Below the pieces are notes generated by a model. That model was given only the letters and a program-made list of their open reading frames with translations. It made no database searches and was not told where the DNA came from. The translations under genes and the position numbers were made by a program. DNA of 34,297 bases, from the NCBI GenBank assembly GCA_029856365.1, contig JAHQWW010000028.1, forward strand, positions 1 through 34,297, given 5' to 3'. Origin of the DNA: Candidatus Hodarchaeota archaeon. GTDB taxonomy: Archaea > Asgardarchaeota > Heimdallarchaeia > Hodarchaeales > Hodarchaeaceae. Shown one piece after another: positions 1-13,400 of this stretch; position 1 is the first letter of the stretch, and every line of letters begins with the position of its first letter.

Positions 1-359
1 ATACAGACCCAAGTACTTATACGATCTACAGGGATGGGACAAGAATCATTAATGGTACATGGAATACAAATGTCTCCATCACGATCAATGTAGATGGACA
101 TACTACTGGTTTCTATAACTACACAATTGTGGTCTATGATTTATATAATAATACTGCCACAGAAACAGTAATAGTGGAAGTTACCAATCCTAGGAGTACA
201 ACTATTATTACTACAACAACTCAAATGACAACTAATATTTTGACTACAGCTTCTACAACTGGAAGTACGCTAGGTTTTACATGGTTTAGCATTCTGTCGA
301 TGATAATATTTCTACTTTTGAAAAAATATAAGTATTTGGGTCAAAAATACTTGAGATAA
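1..359 (+). CDS. C-terminal end of a surface protein (5' truncated)
   Basis: The frame beginning at base 3 is open from the window edge to the TAA at 357-359, so the gene starts outside the window. An internal ATG at 129 is not a likely start because the upstream translation continues the same domain: a beta-sandwich, Ig-like segment with a YTIYRDG strand, an NGTW sequon and a final YNYTIVVYD strand. It is followed by a Thr/Ser-rich linker (about codons 60-90) full of TTTT runs, which is likely O-glycosylated. Next come one hydrophobic helix (FSILSMIIFLLL) and a short basic tail (KKYKYLGQKY). This is the usual C-terminal layout of archaeal cell-surface proteins: outside domain, glycosylated spacer, membrane anchor. 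The exact function is unknown. It faces the same compartment as the giant protein to its right but is on the opposite strand. Confidence 0.75.
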   Translation, partial: TDPSTYTIYRDGTRIINGTWNTNVSITINVDGHTTGFYNYTIVVYDLYNNTATETVIVEVTNPRSTTIITTTTQMTTNILTTASTTGSTLGFTWFSILSMIIFLLLKKYKYLGQKYLR

Positions 360-490
360 AGTAATTCTATTAGGGGAGCGGATTTAGCAAAAAATACAAT
401 AATGGCTCTTATAGATTGAGGAAAGTACAAAATCTCTTAAAATATAAGTATAAATAATCTAATTGTAATTATATTCGGCGCCAAAAATAG

Positions 491-498
491 TATTTATA
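491..498 (+). promoter_or_regulatory. Possible TATA box for the DUF457 gene
   Basis: TATTTATA lies directly in front of ATG 499. With archaeal spacing of about 25 bases, transcription would begin near 518. That would place ATG 499 outside the message and make ATG 532 the start. A competing TATA-like run at about 443-455 would place the transcript start near 470-480 and allow ATG 499. The sequence alone does not decide between them. Confidence 0.25.
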
Positions 499-1023
499 AT
501 GAGTGATCTAGAAAATATAAGGTTGAAAAAAATGCCAGGTTATTCTACTCATTTTTTTGTTGGATTCTTGATTGCAATCCCTTTTTTCCACTGGGATGAA
601 AAGGATCGTTTAAAAACACTAGTATTAGGGGCTTTTGCGGGGATAATTCCTGATATTGATGGGATCTGGGCTGTAATTACTGTCGAGACTGGAAATCCAA
701 CGCTGGACTATCTCTTCTCCCATCGTGGATTTTGGCATAATCCATTTCTTCCACTTTTATTTGCAATTTTTTCAGGTGTATACCTCGCGATCATCTTCTT
801 CCCTCAACGAAAGATGGCAAAAGACCATTTTTGGTCACTATCACCTATCGTTCTTGCATGGTTTTCTCACTTAATCCTCGACTTCGGATTTACTACCACA
901 AACAATATTCCCGCATTAATCTTTGAATTACCATTTATTGCTGTTTACGCGTTGGATCAAATATCTGCATTCGCTATTTCGGCTCTTTTTGGATATATCC
1001 TCTGGAAACGAGCTGGTTCGTGA
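499..1023 (+). CDS. DUF457/YdjM-family membrane-bound metal-dependent hydrolase-like protein
   Basis: A 174-residue multi-pass membrane protein. The family signature residues are present: an early His (H18 in STHFFVG), an Asp motif PDIDG at 51-55, a His cluster SHRGFWHNP at about 74-82, and HLILDFGF at 124-131. This His/Asp set matches the PF04307 (DUF457, YdjM) family. The family is annotated as membrane-bound metal-dependent hydrolases, and its substrate is generally unknown. Length is typical. Hydrophobic segments lie near 20-30, 42-60, 84-101, 115-130 and 145-168. The start is uncertain. ATG 499 has no clear ribosome site, whereas the in-frame ATG at 532 (residue 12) is preceded by AGGTT about 8 bases upstream. 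A TATA-like TATTTATA at 491-498 would favour the downstream start, and the TATA-like stretch at 443-455 would favour 499. Confidence 0.75.
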   Translation: MSDLENIRLKKMPGYSTHFFVGFLIAIPFFHWDEKDRLKTLVLGAFAGIIPDIDGIWAVITVETGNPTLDYLFSHRGFWHNPFLPLLFAIFSGVYLAIIFFPQRKMAKDHFWSLSPIVLAWFSHLILDFGFTTTNNIPALIFELPFIAVYALDQISAFAISALFGYILWKRAGS

Positions 1024-1438
1024 TCATAGTTAGAATATCTTCATTCTCATCTTTAATAAAGCAAGAAATAGGTGCTGCAACAAATAACTGGTAGTATTGA
1101 GTATTAGGAAGAACCAGAACATGATGAAACAATCAACTTGACTCGAATAAGATCAATCCAAAAAATCATTAAATACTATCAATTAGTGTACAGTGTAAAA
1201 ATACTACGAATTTTCCAGTAGTCATCATCAGAAATTCTTCCTTCTCTTTTTAAATGAGATCACTAGGAGGTTAAGAAAAATAAATATATATAGAATATTA
1301 AAGAATGGTAAAAGTAAAATCAAGTTTCTTCAAATACACTCATTTTTTACTAAGATTAGCTTCCTATTACAATCTAAAAAATTTTAAGGAGGAAAGACAA
1401 AGAGAGTAATCATTTGTGTACCTCCTTCTATTTATAAT
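1024..1438. other. Convergent intergenic region, no gene seen
   Basis: 415 bases between the DUF457 gene (+) and the end of the giant gene (-). It is AT-rich with no coding-like frame. The only structure I see is the inverted repeat and T-run at 1376-1427, described separately, and a T-run on the + strand at 1343-1348. Confidence 0.6.
1376..1427 (-). terminator. Hairpin plus T-run after the giant gene
   Basis: AAGGAGG (1386-1392) and CCTCCTT (1421-1427) are perfect 7-base inverted repeats with a 28-base loop, starting 12 bases past the giant gene's TAG. Read on the minus strand, the hairpin is followed at once by AAAATTTTTT (1385-1376). That hairpin and U-tract order would suit termination of the 20.6 kb transcript. 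The upstream arm also reads as a strong Shine-Dalgarno (GGAGGT) six bases before a nine-codon ATG frame (MITLFVFPP) on the minus strand. The site could therefore instead be a translated mini-ORF. Confidence 0.4.
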
Positions 1439-4400
1439 CTACTCTTCTAATCTCTCTGCGATGATTGGTTGATTCGAAGAGTCAATTGAATGGGGAAGAG
1501 AAAGTTCCACCAGGAGCTTGAGCTTAACTGCTTTCTTTAGAAATTTAATAGCCTCAATTCGCTTAAAATTTGAGCCCAACTCACCTACAATTGCCTCAGG
1601 GAAGGAATATCCAATTTTTGATACAGAATAGATCTTTTGATTTATTATATCCCACATTCTATGTTCTTTTCTAGATAGTATATTGTTATTCCTCCTCCTA
1701 ACGCCTCCATTCAACGCCAGGGGTGAACAGTAATATAGAGGAAGATGCTTGTGAATGATTCTTCTCACTTTTTCTACTGAGATATGATTGGGAGAAATGT
1801 AATTTATTAATTTATCAGCAAAATTGTCTTCAATTTCTTGCCCAATGTGTCGTATGTAAACACGGAAAGTTTTTGGAAGAACTTTATCCGAAATGATAGC
1901 AATGCTTGAATACTTGCCATTCCAGACAAGCATATTTAATCCTTTACGGCTTAGGGCTTCAAATTCGGTTTTTTGTCCTTGTATTACCTCTTCCTCAGAG
2001 CGTGCCATCATTCTCGTGGTAACATCTTTCATGAAATCTGAAATAGCTGTTGAAAGTCCCGACAGGACATCAATATCGGCCTCAAAGTCGTGGAAAGTCT
2101 GTTCATTGTAAAATTGAACCCCAAAACTGGTGCGACAAAAAATCACACGTATAGACTTCATGGCATTGTACTTTTGTACAATACTTAGTTGAATCGTTCG
2201 TGATCTACGGCGATGATGATGTATTAGGACGATTACAGAAGAGAAAGCAATTAATAACGCAAAAATGGTGATTAACACAGGATCAAGGCTAAGGATAGTT
2301 TCTCCATTATTATATTTGATTTCTATATCATTGAATTCATTATACTCATAAAATCTCTTATTTCCGTTCTTATCCACTGTCTCGATTTTATAGATTATTT
2401 TCCAATTAGTTTTATTCTGTATAAATGGAATAGTGGCGCTATAAATCTGAATCGTTTCACCATTTGTGTTTTCAATAGAATCAGAAAGCATTTCAACTAA
2501 TCGCCATTTTTGTACTTCATCATGGTTCAATGAAGATCCAAACCCTATTGGCTCAGCTTCGGTCTTATTAATAGCTTTAAAGTAGTAATATAAGATAACT
2601 TTTTCTATTCCTGAATCAAATTCTTGTATTTCTGCGCAGAAAGTGATTTTGGTGGGATCTTGCTCAAGATTCTTAATATAGGTATCTTTCACCCTCGGAG
2701 GAGTCGAATCTTCGATGGTAAAGATATAGGATTTGGTGCAATCAATTTTATAAGAAATATCTTCATATCTTTGTGTTGTAGATGTAGCTATGATCTCCAC
2801 AATGACCGTTTTATTGATGAACGAAGCATAATATTTTTCTGACAGGGGAAATTCGACTTTCCAAGGGGATTTGTAACGTTCCTTGGTCTGTTCATCAGTC
2901 CCATTAAGGATAATTTTAAAACGAACTTCGGAAATTATATTGCGAACATCGCTAGCATTGACCCAGAGGTCGTAATACCCTTCTCTTTCAGTATCAAATC
3001 CAAAGTTATTAATGGATGGTCTACTTTCAATTATAACTGATATATCTAATTTTGGCCCATTTTCAATCCCATCGAAGGGATAAACTTCAACAGTCCAAAC
3101 TTCACCTGCATGGGTCTTGCTAGCAGAAATAAACTTCCAACCATCATATTCGGATTGATAAATTCCATTAACATACCATCTTAACATTGTTAAATCGTCT
3201 TTTCGATATGAAACACCTGCTACAAAAGTATAGTTGATATTTATGTCTTGATCTTCTATAAAAAATTGTGGATGATCATCATTACCTATAAATTTTAAGT
3301 TAGTCACCGTGGGGTAGCCATTTCCTATTATAATAGCGGATGAGTTGACCCAGCTACCATGATCAAGCCTTCGGTCTCTTGGGCATACACTTACTATCCA
3401 AACGTCCCCTTTCGTTACATATCTAGACTCAACATAATGATTTTGTAATTCATCAATTAATATGCCATTTCTATACCATCGATATTGAGCATGAACGACT
3501 AAGCCATTTTCAACCTCAATATCAAATATATCTAAACCTTCACCACTATCGATATCTTTTGCTGAATAATTTACATAAAGGGGAATTCTTGGGGAGTAGA
3601 ATGTGCTATTATTGGCACCTAGAATATTTGGTGGAGCTACTAGTTCTGGGGGAGTATTACCCACAATGATGAACCCTGATTGAGGTTCTAAAACTGATTC
3701 ACCATAATCATCCCCATCGTAAGGTTTTATTATACAATAGATATAATCACCTGCAGCAATATAAGAATTAGGCAATAATATCATTGTTAACGGATTCCAA
3801 GTACCCAAATGACGTATATTCCAAGATATTTCTGTTTTGTCTTCATCTCCATCAAAGTCAACAAACTCATAAAAAATAACAACATCATCACTAGTGGTAT
3901 TTCCCCCGCTTATAGCCACATTCAGTATGTATGGCTTAGAGTTTTGAATTTCTGTTCCTGCCCACTTTTTTTCTGACCAATCAGAACCATCGAACACCCT
4001 TACTTCAAAAATCCAAACCTCTCCTTTTGAGGTATATTTAGGAAGTACTGTTGTACTGTTTTCCAAGAAAGGGACTTCGATATTATTTTTTTTCCAAACA
4101 ATATAATAAGAAACAAGTGAGTCATTGTCGGCTGTATCGCTAGCCTCGAAGGTTGCAACTAAAGTGTCGTTGGTATAAACAGATCCATTTGGAAATAAAG
4201 AAGTACAAACGATCTCAGGTTTAGTATTACCAATAGTGACGTTAATCGAAAGACTGAACCAATTACCGAAGTCTATTCCATCCTTTGGGTGAATTTTATA
4301 ATGCCAGACCTGATTTTTAGCTGTATAAGTGGTAGGAACAGTTTTAGAGTCATTTAAGGCCCCCTGTAACACCCCATCTTTGTACCAAAGAATTTCACTA

Positions 4401-7400
4401 CCATTTTCAGTCTTACTTTTAGGATCATCAGGATCGTGATATATGTATGATGCTGTAAGATTATCCCCAGTCTTCGGGCTAGTGGGTGTTATAGTAAGAC
4501 TACTAGCAGTCGGGGCTGAGTTACCAATTGTTACATTGTTCAAACACCCCACCCAATTTCCAAAATCACTCCCATCTGATGGCCTAGCTTTATAATGCCA
4601 TACCTGTCCTTTACCTGTATAATTCGCAGCAACAGTATTAGAACCACTCAAGATTTCTTGTAAAACACCATCCTTATACCATAAAATCTCTGTGCCAATT
4701 TCAGGGTCCGCGTCAGCATCATTGTAAGTATAGTTTACTATCAGGATCTGCCCTGTCATAGGGCTATTTGGGATTATAGTCAGATCATTAGCTGAGGGTG
4801 CTGTGTTCATAATAGTAGTTATTGGGGATGTTTGTAGATCCCCCAAGTTACTACCATCGCTAGGTTCGATGGTAAAGTACCAGGTCTCTCCCTTAGTTGT
4901 AGCAAATGCAGGGATGGTGGTCTGGTTCTCATAGGTTGGTTGTTCTTCTTCATTCTTATACCAACGAATATATGAACCACTTTCCAAATCTGAGTCAGCA
5001 TCAGAATAATTATATGCTATAGAAAGAATATGTTCAGTTTTTGGATAACTAGGTGTTATGATCAGATCACTGACAAATGGAGCTGTGTTGGTAATAATAA
5101 CACTGGGTGAGGTTTTTATGTTACCATAATCGGAACCATCACAGGGTTGTATAACAAAGTACCAAGTTTCTTCTTTACTAGAACTCGAGGCGAATACACT
5201 GGTTTGATTTTCAAGAGCTAGCTGTTCCAATCCATTTTTGTACCACCGAATAATTGATCCGTTATCAGGATCAGTGTCTGCATCAGTATAGAGGTAGAAT
5301 GCCGTGAGATCATCACCAGTCTTCGGGCTACTTGGAGTGATCTCTAAATCACTAATTAGGGGAGAGGTGTTATGAATGGTAACATTAACAGGACTGGAAA
5401 ACCAAATTCCGTAATCGGTGCCATCGAATGGATGGATCTTGAAATGCCATATATCACCCTTGGTAGTATTACCAACACCCACAGTGAATGCACCATTCAA
5501 AACGGTTTGTAACACTCCGTTCTTATACCAAATAATTTCTGTCTCTTTTTCGAGATCCGCGTTTACATCCGTATAGATATAGTTTGCTTTAAGTTCATGA
5601 CCAGTTTTCGGATAACTAGGAGTTATAGTAAGATCACTGACAGAAGGAGCTGTGTTATTAATCGTCGCATTTATAGGAATCCTTACCCACTCACCAAAGT
5701 CAGTGCTATCTGATGGATGAACTTTGAAAAACCAAACTTGCCCCTTGATAGTATAATTGGCGGTGACAGTTATAGATCCATTCAAAGCTGTTTGTAGTAC
5801 TCCGTTCTTATACCAAATGATTTCTGTCTCACCCTCTGGATCTGCATCTACATCTACATAAGCATAACTTGCAACAAGGTCTTCACCAGTTTGAGGGTTA
5901 CAAGGAGTTATGGTCAAATCACTAACAGAAGGTGCTGTGTTCGCTATAGAAACACTAGGGGATATCTTTAGAATCCCATAATCACTACCATCACTAGGTT
6001 CGATGGTAAAGTACCATATCTCCCCCTTAGTTGTAACAAATGTGGGGATGGTGGTCTGGTTTTCATAAGTTGGTTGTACTTCTTCATTCTTGTACCAACG
6101 AATATATGAACCACTTTCCAGGTCAGAGTCAGTATCAAAGTAATTATAATTTACTATTAGATCATCTCCAGTTTTCGGATTAATGGGTGTTATGGCTAGA
6201 TTACTGACAGATGGTACCGTGTTCACAACCGTTATATTTATCGAAACGCTTACCCAATTACCAAAGTCAGTTCCATCTGAAGGTTTAACCTTAAAACTCC
6301 AAACTTGCCCCTTGGCTATATATGTGGAAAAAACAATAGTCGAATCGTTTAAAAATCCTTGCAGCTTGCTATCCTTAAACCAAATAATTTTCGTTCCACT
6401 CTCGGGATCCATGTCAATATCAATGTAAGTATATTCTGCTTCGAGATCGTTCCCAGTCCGAGGTTCAATAGGTGTGATTATGAGATTTCCAGCAGAAGGT
6501 GCAGTATTATTAATTGTCATATTCATCGAAACACTTACCCATTGGCCAAAATCATCTCCATCCTTTGGGTGAACTTTATAATGCCAGACCTGTCCCTTGC
6601 CAGTATAACTGGTAAATACAACTGTGGAACCATTCAATGCCTCCTGTAGCACATCGTCTTTGTACCAAATAATCTCAGTTCCTATCTCGAGATCTGAATC
6701 AGCATCAAAATAGTCATAATTGGCTATCAGATCATCTCCCGTCCTCGGATTAGTAGGTGTTATGGTCAAATTACTGACAAAGGGTGCTGTGTTCGCTATT
6801 GTTATAATGGAGGACCATCCCTGACTGCCATAATCGCTCCCATCGCTAGGTTTAACGGAAAATTGCCAGTTTTCTCCTTTGTTTGTGATTGATGCGGGGA
6901 TTGTTGTCTGGTTCTCATAAGCTAGTTGTTCCAATCCATTTTTAAACCAACAAATAATTGATTCAATTTCAGGATCCATGTCAGCATCGATGAAAGTATA
7001 ATCTGCATTAAGATCATGCCCAGTTTTAGGTCCACTAGGCGTTATGGCAATATTACTGGCAGATGGCGCCGTATTAACAATGGTTATGTTTATAGGACTC
7101 TCAACCCACTCACCATAGTCTGTTCCATCTGATGGTCTGACTTTACAATGCCACTCCTGTTCTTTAGTAGTATAACCAGATAAAACGAATGTAGATCCAT
7201 TCAAAGCTCTTTGCAGCTCACCATCCTTGTACCAAAGGATCTCTGTTCCATTCTCGGAATCTAAATCAGGATCAATGTAGCTGTAACTTATAAAAAGTTT
7301 ATCCCCAGTTTTTGGCTCATTAGGCGAGATAATCAAACCACCAACAGATGGAGCAGTATTCTGAATCGTAACATTTTCAGGAACACTTGCCCAGTTACCA

Positions 7401-10400
7401 AAATCTTTTCCATCTCGGGGCCTCACCTTCACGTGCCAATTATCACCTTTTACGGTAGCAGTAGAGGGAAGAATTTGTAGGTTATCATACTCACTTACAT
7501 GATCGCCATTACGATACCATCGATACTGTGATCCTAATTCCTCATCTCCATCAATATCGTGAAATGTCCAATTGATAAACAGACTGTTGGCTTGAATAGG
7601 ATTACTTGGAATTAAATTGAGGAATCTTGCCTCAGGTGGATTATTTGGAGGGACTTGAATACCCACAGAGGGGGAAATCTCCAAACTACTCAGGTCTACC
7701 CCATCGCTTACTTGGATAGTGAAATACCAAATTTGGCCTACTGTTGTATTCCCAGCGGCAATAGTTAGAATATCATTGAGAGAGCTTTGAAGAACATTAT
7801 CTCGATACCACCGTATTTCACGTGATGTATTTACTTGGGAATCACCATCGTAATCAGAATAAAGATAGGTTGCATGGAGGTCTAAGGTTTCATTAACAGG
7901 TGATTCTTCAAGAATCTTGACATTTGATACCGTAGGGGGAGTATTACTAATGGTAACATTAGTAGGACTTCCTATCCATTCACCAAAAACAAAACCATCT
8001 TTTGGTCTGACTTTAAAGTGCCAAATCTGTCCTTTACCAGTTAAATTATCTTGTACAGTGGTTGATCCATTTAATCCCCCCTGTATCACACTATCTTTGT
8101 ACCAAATAATCTCCGTCCCACTTTCTTCATCTAAATCAACATCTAAATAGGAATAACTTGCGACAAGGTCATCACTCGAAGTTGGATAACTAGGTGTTAT
8201 GGTCAAATCACTGACAGAAGGAGGGGTATTAGTAATGGTGATATTAACTTGTGAGCTTGCCCAGCTACCAAACTCTGTTCCATCAGATGGACGAACCTTA
8301 CAATGCCACTCCTGGCCTTTAGTCGTATAGCTAGCAGTAACAACTGTTAAACCACTCAAAGCTTCTTGCAGTATGTTATCCTTATACCAAACAATCTCAG
8401 TCCCGATTTCTAGGTCATTATCGGGATCTGTGTAAGTATAACCTATTATAAGATTATGTCCAGTCTGCGGACTAGTAGGCGATATGCAAATATCATTTGC
8501 AGAAGGTGCTGTGTTGACTATAGTAATAATAGAAGAGGCTTTCTGACTGCCAAACTCGCTTCCATCACTTGGTTCAATAATAAAGCACCAGTTTTCCCCC
8601 TTACTCGTGGTTGAAGAGTGAACGAAAGTCTGGTTCTCATATACAGGCTGTTCGATACCATTTTTGTACCACCAAATTCGAGATCCACTTTCAGGATCAG
8701 TGTCCATATCCGAGTAGCTATATGCTGCTGTAAGATCATCACCCGTCATTGGATTACTAGGTGTTATGATTAGATTACTGACAGAAGGAGCTGTGTTTCT
8801 AATTGTGATGACTGGGGATGTCATTAAGTCTCCATAGTCAGTACCATCACTAGCCTGGGTGGTAAAGTACCAATCTTCCCCTTTACTTGTTGCCGCTGCA
8901 GGGATGGCGGTTTGATTTTCATATACGGATTGTTCGATACCATTTTTGTACCATTGAATATGAGACCCATTTTCTGGGTCCGAATCGGGATCTGCATAGG
9001 TATAACTAGCCAAAAGATCATGCCCAGTTTTTGGAGCCACTGGTGTTATTGTGAGGTCAGTTGTGGCTGGAGCCGTGTTGTTAATGGTAATATTGGACGT
9101 ACTACTCACCCACCCACCAAAGTCAGTACCATCTGACGGTCGAACTTTACAATGCCAGACCTGTCCTTTGGCAGTATAAATATTAAGTACAGTAGCAGAA
9201 TCGTTTAAGGTATCTTGTAGTACTCCATCCTTATACCATAAAATATTGGTGCCACTTTCAGGGTCATCGTCAGGATCCACATAAATGTAATTAGCTGCCA
9301 ATTCATCGTTTGTCCCAGGATCATTAGGTATTATGTTTAAATCACTAGCTGAGGGACCTGTATTCATTATAGTGACGATTTGGGACGTTTGCAGGGTTCC
9401 ATAGTCACTACCATCATTGGGTAGGATGGTAAAATACCAATTTTCCCCCTTTTTTGTGGCTGCTGCAGGGAGGGTGGTTTGGTTCTCATACATCGATTGT
9501 TCGATAGCATTTTTGTACCAACAAATTCGAGACTCACTTTCTGGATCTGAATCAGGATCTGAGTAAGTGTAAAATGCGAACAAGTCATTTGTTGTTTGTG
9601 GGTTATTAGGGGATACATCTAAATTACCAGCTGAGGGACTAGTATTGGCAATCGCGACCATGGGAGAGGGTTGCAGATTACCATAATCTGTTCCATCACT
9701 GGGCTGGACTGTAAAGTACCAGGTTTCCCCCTTACTTGTCACTGCTGCGGGGAGATTAAGCTGATTCTCATACCCAGGTTGTTCTATGCCATTTTTGTAC
9801 CACCGAATAATCGACCCACTTTCGAGATCGGAATCAGGGTCAGTATAGCTATAACTTGCGGTGAGAGCATCCCCAGTCTTTGGTTCACTAGGGACTATGG
9901 CAAGGCTGCTGACTGAGGGACCTGTATTGACAATCGTGACTATGGGAGACGTTTGCATATTGCCATAATCTGTACCATCGCTGGGTAGGATAATAAAGTA
10001 CCAGTTCTCACCTCTTTTCGTGGCTGCTGCGGGAAGAATAGACAGGTTTTCATACCCAGGCTGTTCTATGCCATTTTTATACCAACGAAATATTGATTCA
10101 CTTTCCATATCGTTATCAGGATCAATATAGATATAATTTGCATATAGATCGTTTTCAGTTTTTGGTTCACTTGGAGTTATAGCTAGCTCACTCGTAAATG
10201 GCGCTGTATTAGCAATCGTAACATTAATTGAGCTATCCACCCATTCACCATAGTCAATCCCATCTGATGGTCGAACTTTACAATGCCAGACCTGTCCTTT
10301 AGCAATATAACTGGAAGGAACAATTGTAAAATCTTGTAGGGCTCCAACAAGTACACCATCCCTATACCATAAGATCTCAGTCCCACTTTCAGAATCTGAG

Positions 10401-13400
10401 TCTTCATCAGAATAGATATAATTCAATGAAATTTCATCGATTGATAAGGGATTGCTAGGAATTATTACTAAATTCTTAATTGAAGGTGCTGTATTCACAA
10501 TGTTGATAATGGAAGACGATTTCAGGCTCCCATAATCGGTTCCATCATAAGGCTGAATAGAAAAGTACCAGTTTTCCTCCTTATTGGTGGCTGCTGCAGG
10601 GATAGTAATCAGGTTCTCAAGGCCAAACTGCTCAACTCCATCTTTGTACCACCTAATAATTGATCCGCTTTCAGCATCTGAATCAAGATCATTATAATTG
10701 TAAGATGCTGTGAGGACGTCTCCCGTCTTTGGAGTATTAGGTATTATAATAAGATCACTTACCGAGGGTGCCGTATTCCTAATCGTGATGATAGAGGACA
10801 ATACCAAGGTTCCATATTCAATCCCATCGCTAGGCTGGATAGTAAAATACCAATTTTCCCCTTTACTAGTAGCGGTATAGGGAATAATTGTTTCATTCTC
10901 ATAGTCAAATTGTTCAATCCCATTTTTGTACCACCGAATAATTGACTCACTCTCAGGATCCGAATCGGGATCTGTATAGATATAAATTGATGTAAGATCA
11001 TTTACAGTTTTTGGATTATTAGGTTCTATTGAAATATTACTGATAGACGGCGCTGTGTTGGCAATAGTTACGTTGACTGAAACACTAATCAAATCACCAA
11101 AGTTTATACCATCAGATGGACGGATCTTGAGGTGCCATTCCTGTCCTTTGGTAGTGTAACTGGCTGCGACAGTCGTAGACCCATTCAAAGCTCCTTGAAG
11201 TACGCCATTTTGATACCAAAAGATCTCTGTCCCACTTTCGGGATCTGAATCAGCATCGGTATAGACATAACTTGCTACAAGATTCTGGTCGGTTAGAGGC
11301 TCATTAGGACTTAAAACTAATCCGTTAGCTAATGGTTTTGTATTCGTTATAGTAATGATAGGAGACATCTTCAGATAACCATAATCATCCCCATCACAAG
11401 GTAAAATAGTAAAGTACCAATTTTCCCCTTTGCTCGTGGCTGAGGCAGGTACGGTCGTTTGGTTCTCATAAGCAATTTGCTCATCATCATTTTTGAACCA
11501 GCGAATAATTGATCCGCTTTCAAGATCAGAGTCAACGTCGAGATAATTATAACTTCCTTTAAGATCATCTCTAGTCTTCGGTTTATGGGGAGTTATATTA
11601 AGATCGCTCACGGATGGAGCTGTATTACAAATCGTGACAATGGGGGAAAATACCATACTACCATACTCGATATCATCGCTGGGTTGGATGGTAAAATACC
11701 AATTTTCTCCTTTAGTAGTTATTGAAGCAGGAATAATTGTTTGGTTCTCATAAGCGGTTTGTTCTACACCATTTTTGTACCACCGAATAATAGTCTTATT
11801 TTCTGGATCTATATCAGGATCTTGAAAATTATACCATGCTATTAGGTCATCCCCGATTTTTGGTTCACCAGGTATTATAACCAAATTACCAACACCTGGA
11901 GCTGTATTACCAATCGTAACATATAGCGGGGTAACCACCCATTCACCAAAGTTAATCCCATCTGATGGTCGAACCATGCAATGCCACACCTCCCCTTTAG
12001 CTGTATAACTAGCAGAAACAGTCTTAGAGCCATTTAATGCTCCTTGTAAAACCCCATCCCTGTACCAAACAATCTCAGTACCAGTCTCAATATCAGTGTC
12101 AAGGTCAGTATATGAATAGCTTACTGTAAGATCATTGATCGATTTAGGACTACTTGGTGTTATGGCCAAATTAATTATTGATGGTTTAGTATTCACTATA
12201 GTAACGATGGGAGACGTTTTTACATTACCATAATCGCTACCATCACAAGGTAGGATAGAAAAGTACCAATTTTCTCCCTTGTTGGTTGCTGAAGGGAGGA
12301 CACTGGTCTGATTCTCATAAGCGGTCTGTTCTATGCTATTTTTATACCATCGAATGAATGTTCCACTTTCAGGATCTAAGTCCATATCAGCATAGTTGTA
12401 ACCACATACGAGTTCATGACTTGTTTTTGGAGTATTGGGTGTTATGGCAAGATTATTTACAAATGGTACTGTGTTAACAACTATCACGATTACTGAAGTT
12501 TTAATACCACCATAATCGGTACCATCACTAGGTTGGATACTGAATAACCAGTTCTCTCCCTTTCTGGTTGCTGAAGCGGGGACAGTAGTCTGGTTCTCAT
12601 AAGCGGTCTGTTCAATACCATTTTTGTACCACCGAATAATAGTTTCACTTTCAGGATCTGCGTCAAGATCTTGAAAATTATACCATGCTATTAGATTATC
12701 CCCAATTCTTGGTTCACTAGGCATTATGGCTAAATTACTGGTACTTGGAGCTGTATTATTAATCGTAACATTCAGCGGGGTAACCACCCATTCACCAAAG
12801 TCAATTCCATCTGATGGTCGAACCATGCAATGCCACACCTCCCCTTTAGCTGTGTAACTAAGAGAAACAGTCTTAGAGCCATTTAGTGCTCCTTGTAAAA
12901 CCCCATCCCTGTACCAAAGAATCTCAGTACCAGTCTCGTTGTCATTATCAACATCAGTAAAGCTATAGCTTACTGAAAGACTGTGGTTAGTTCCTGGATC
13001 AATTGGTAAAATAGTTAAATAACTAATTGAAGGTGCAGTGTTTGCGATGGTGATCATTAAAGAAGTTTTAAGATTCCCATAGGAGGTTCCATCGCTGGGC
13101 AGGATTGTAAAGTACCAAGTTTCCCCTTTACTCGTTGTTACTGCAGAGAGGGTGGTTTGGTTCTCGTAACTGGGCTGTTCTTCCCCATTTTTGAACCAGC
13201 GAATGTAGGAATCACTCTCTAGATCACCATCGACATCTGTGTAGCTATAGCTCGCTACGAGGGCTTCTCCTGTTACAGGGTTCTCTGGTGTTATAGATAG
13301 ATAATCGACTGATGGAACAGTGTTATTTATTACGATAGTTGGGGAAGTTTTCAAGTTCCCATAATTGATGCCATCGCTTGGTTGGATTGTAAAGTACCAA

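Noticed and set aside
1893..2842. Plus-strand frames over the 3' part of the giant gene
   Set aside because: Antisense to the well-supported longin-like tail and last beta domains; no independent coding signal.
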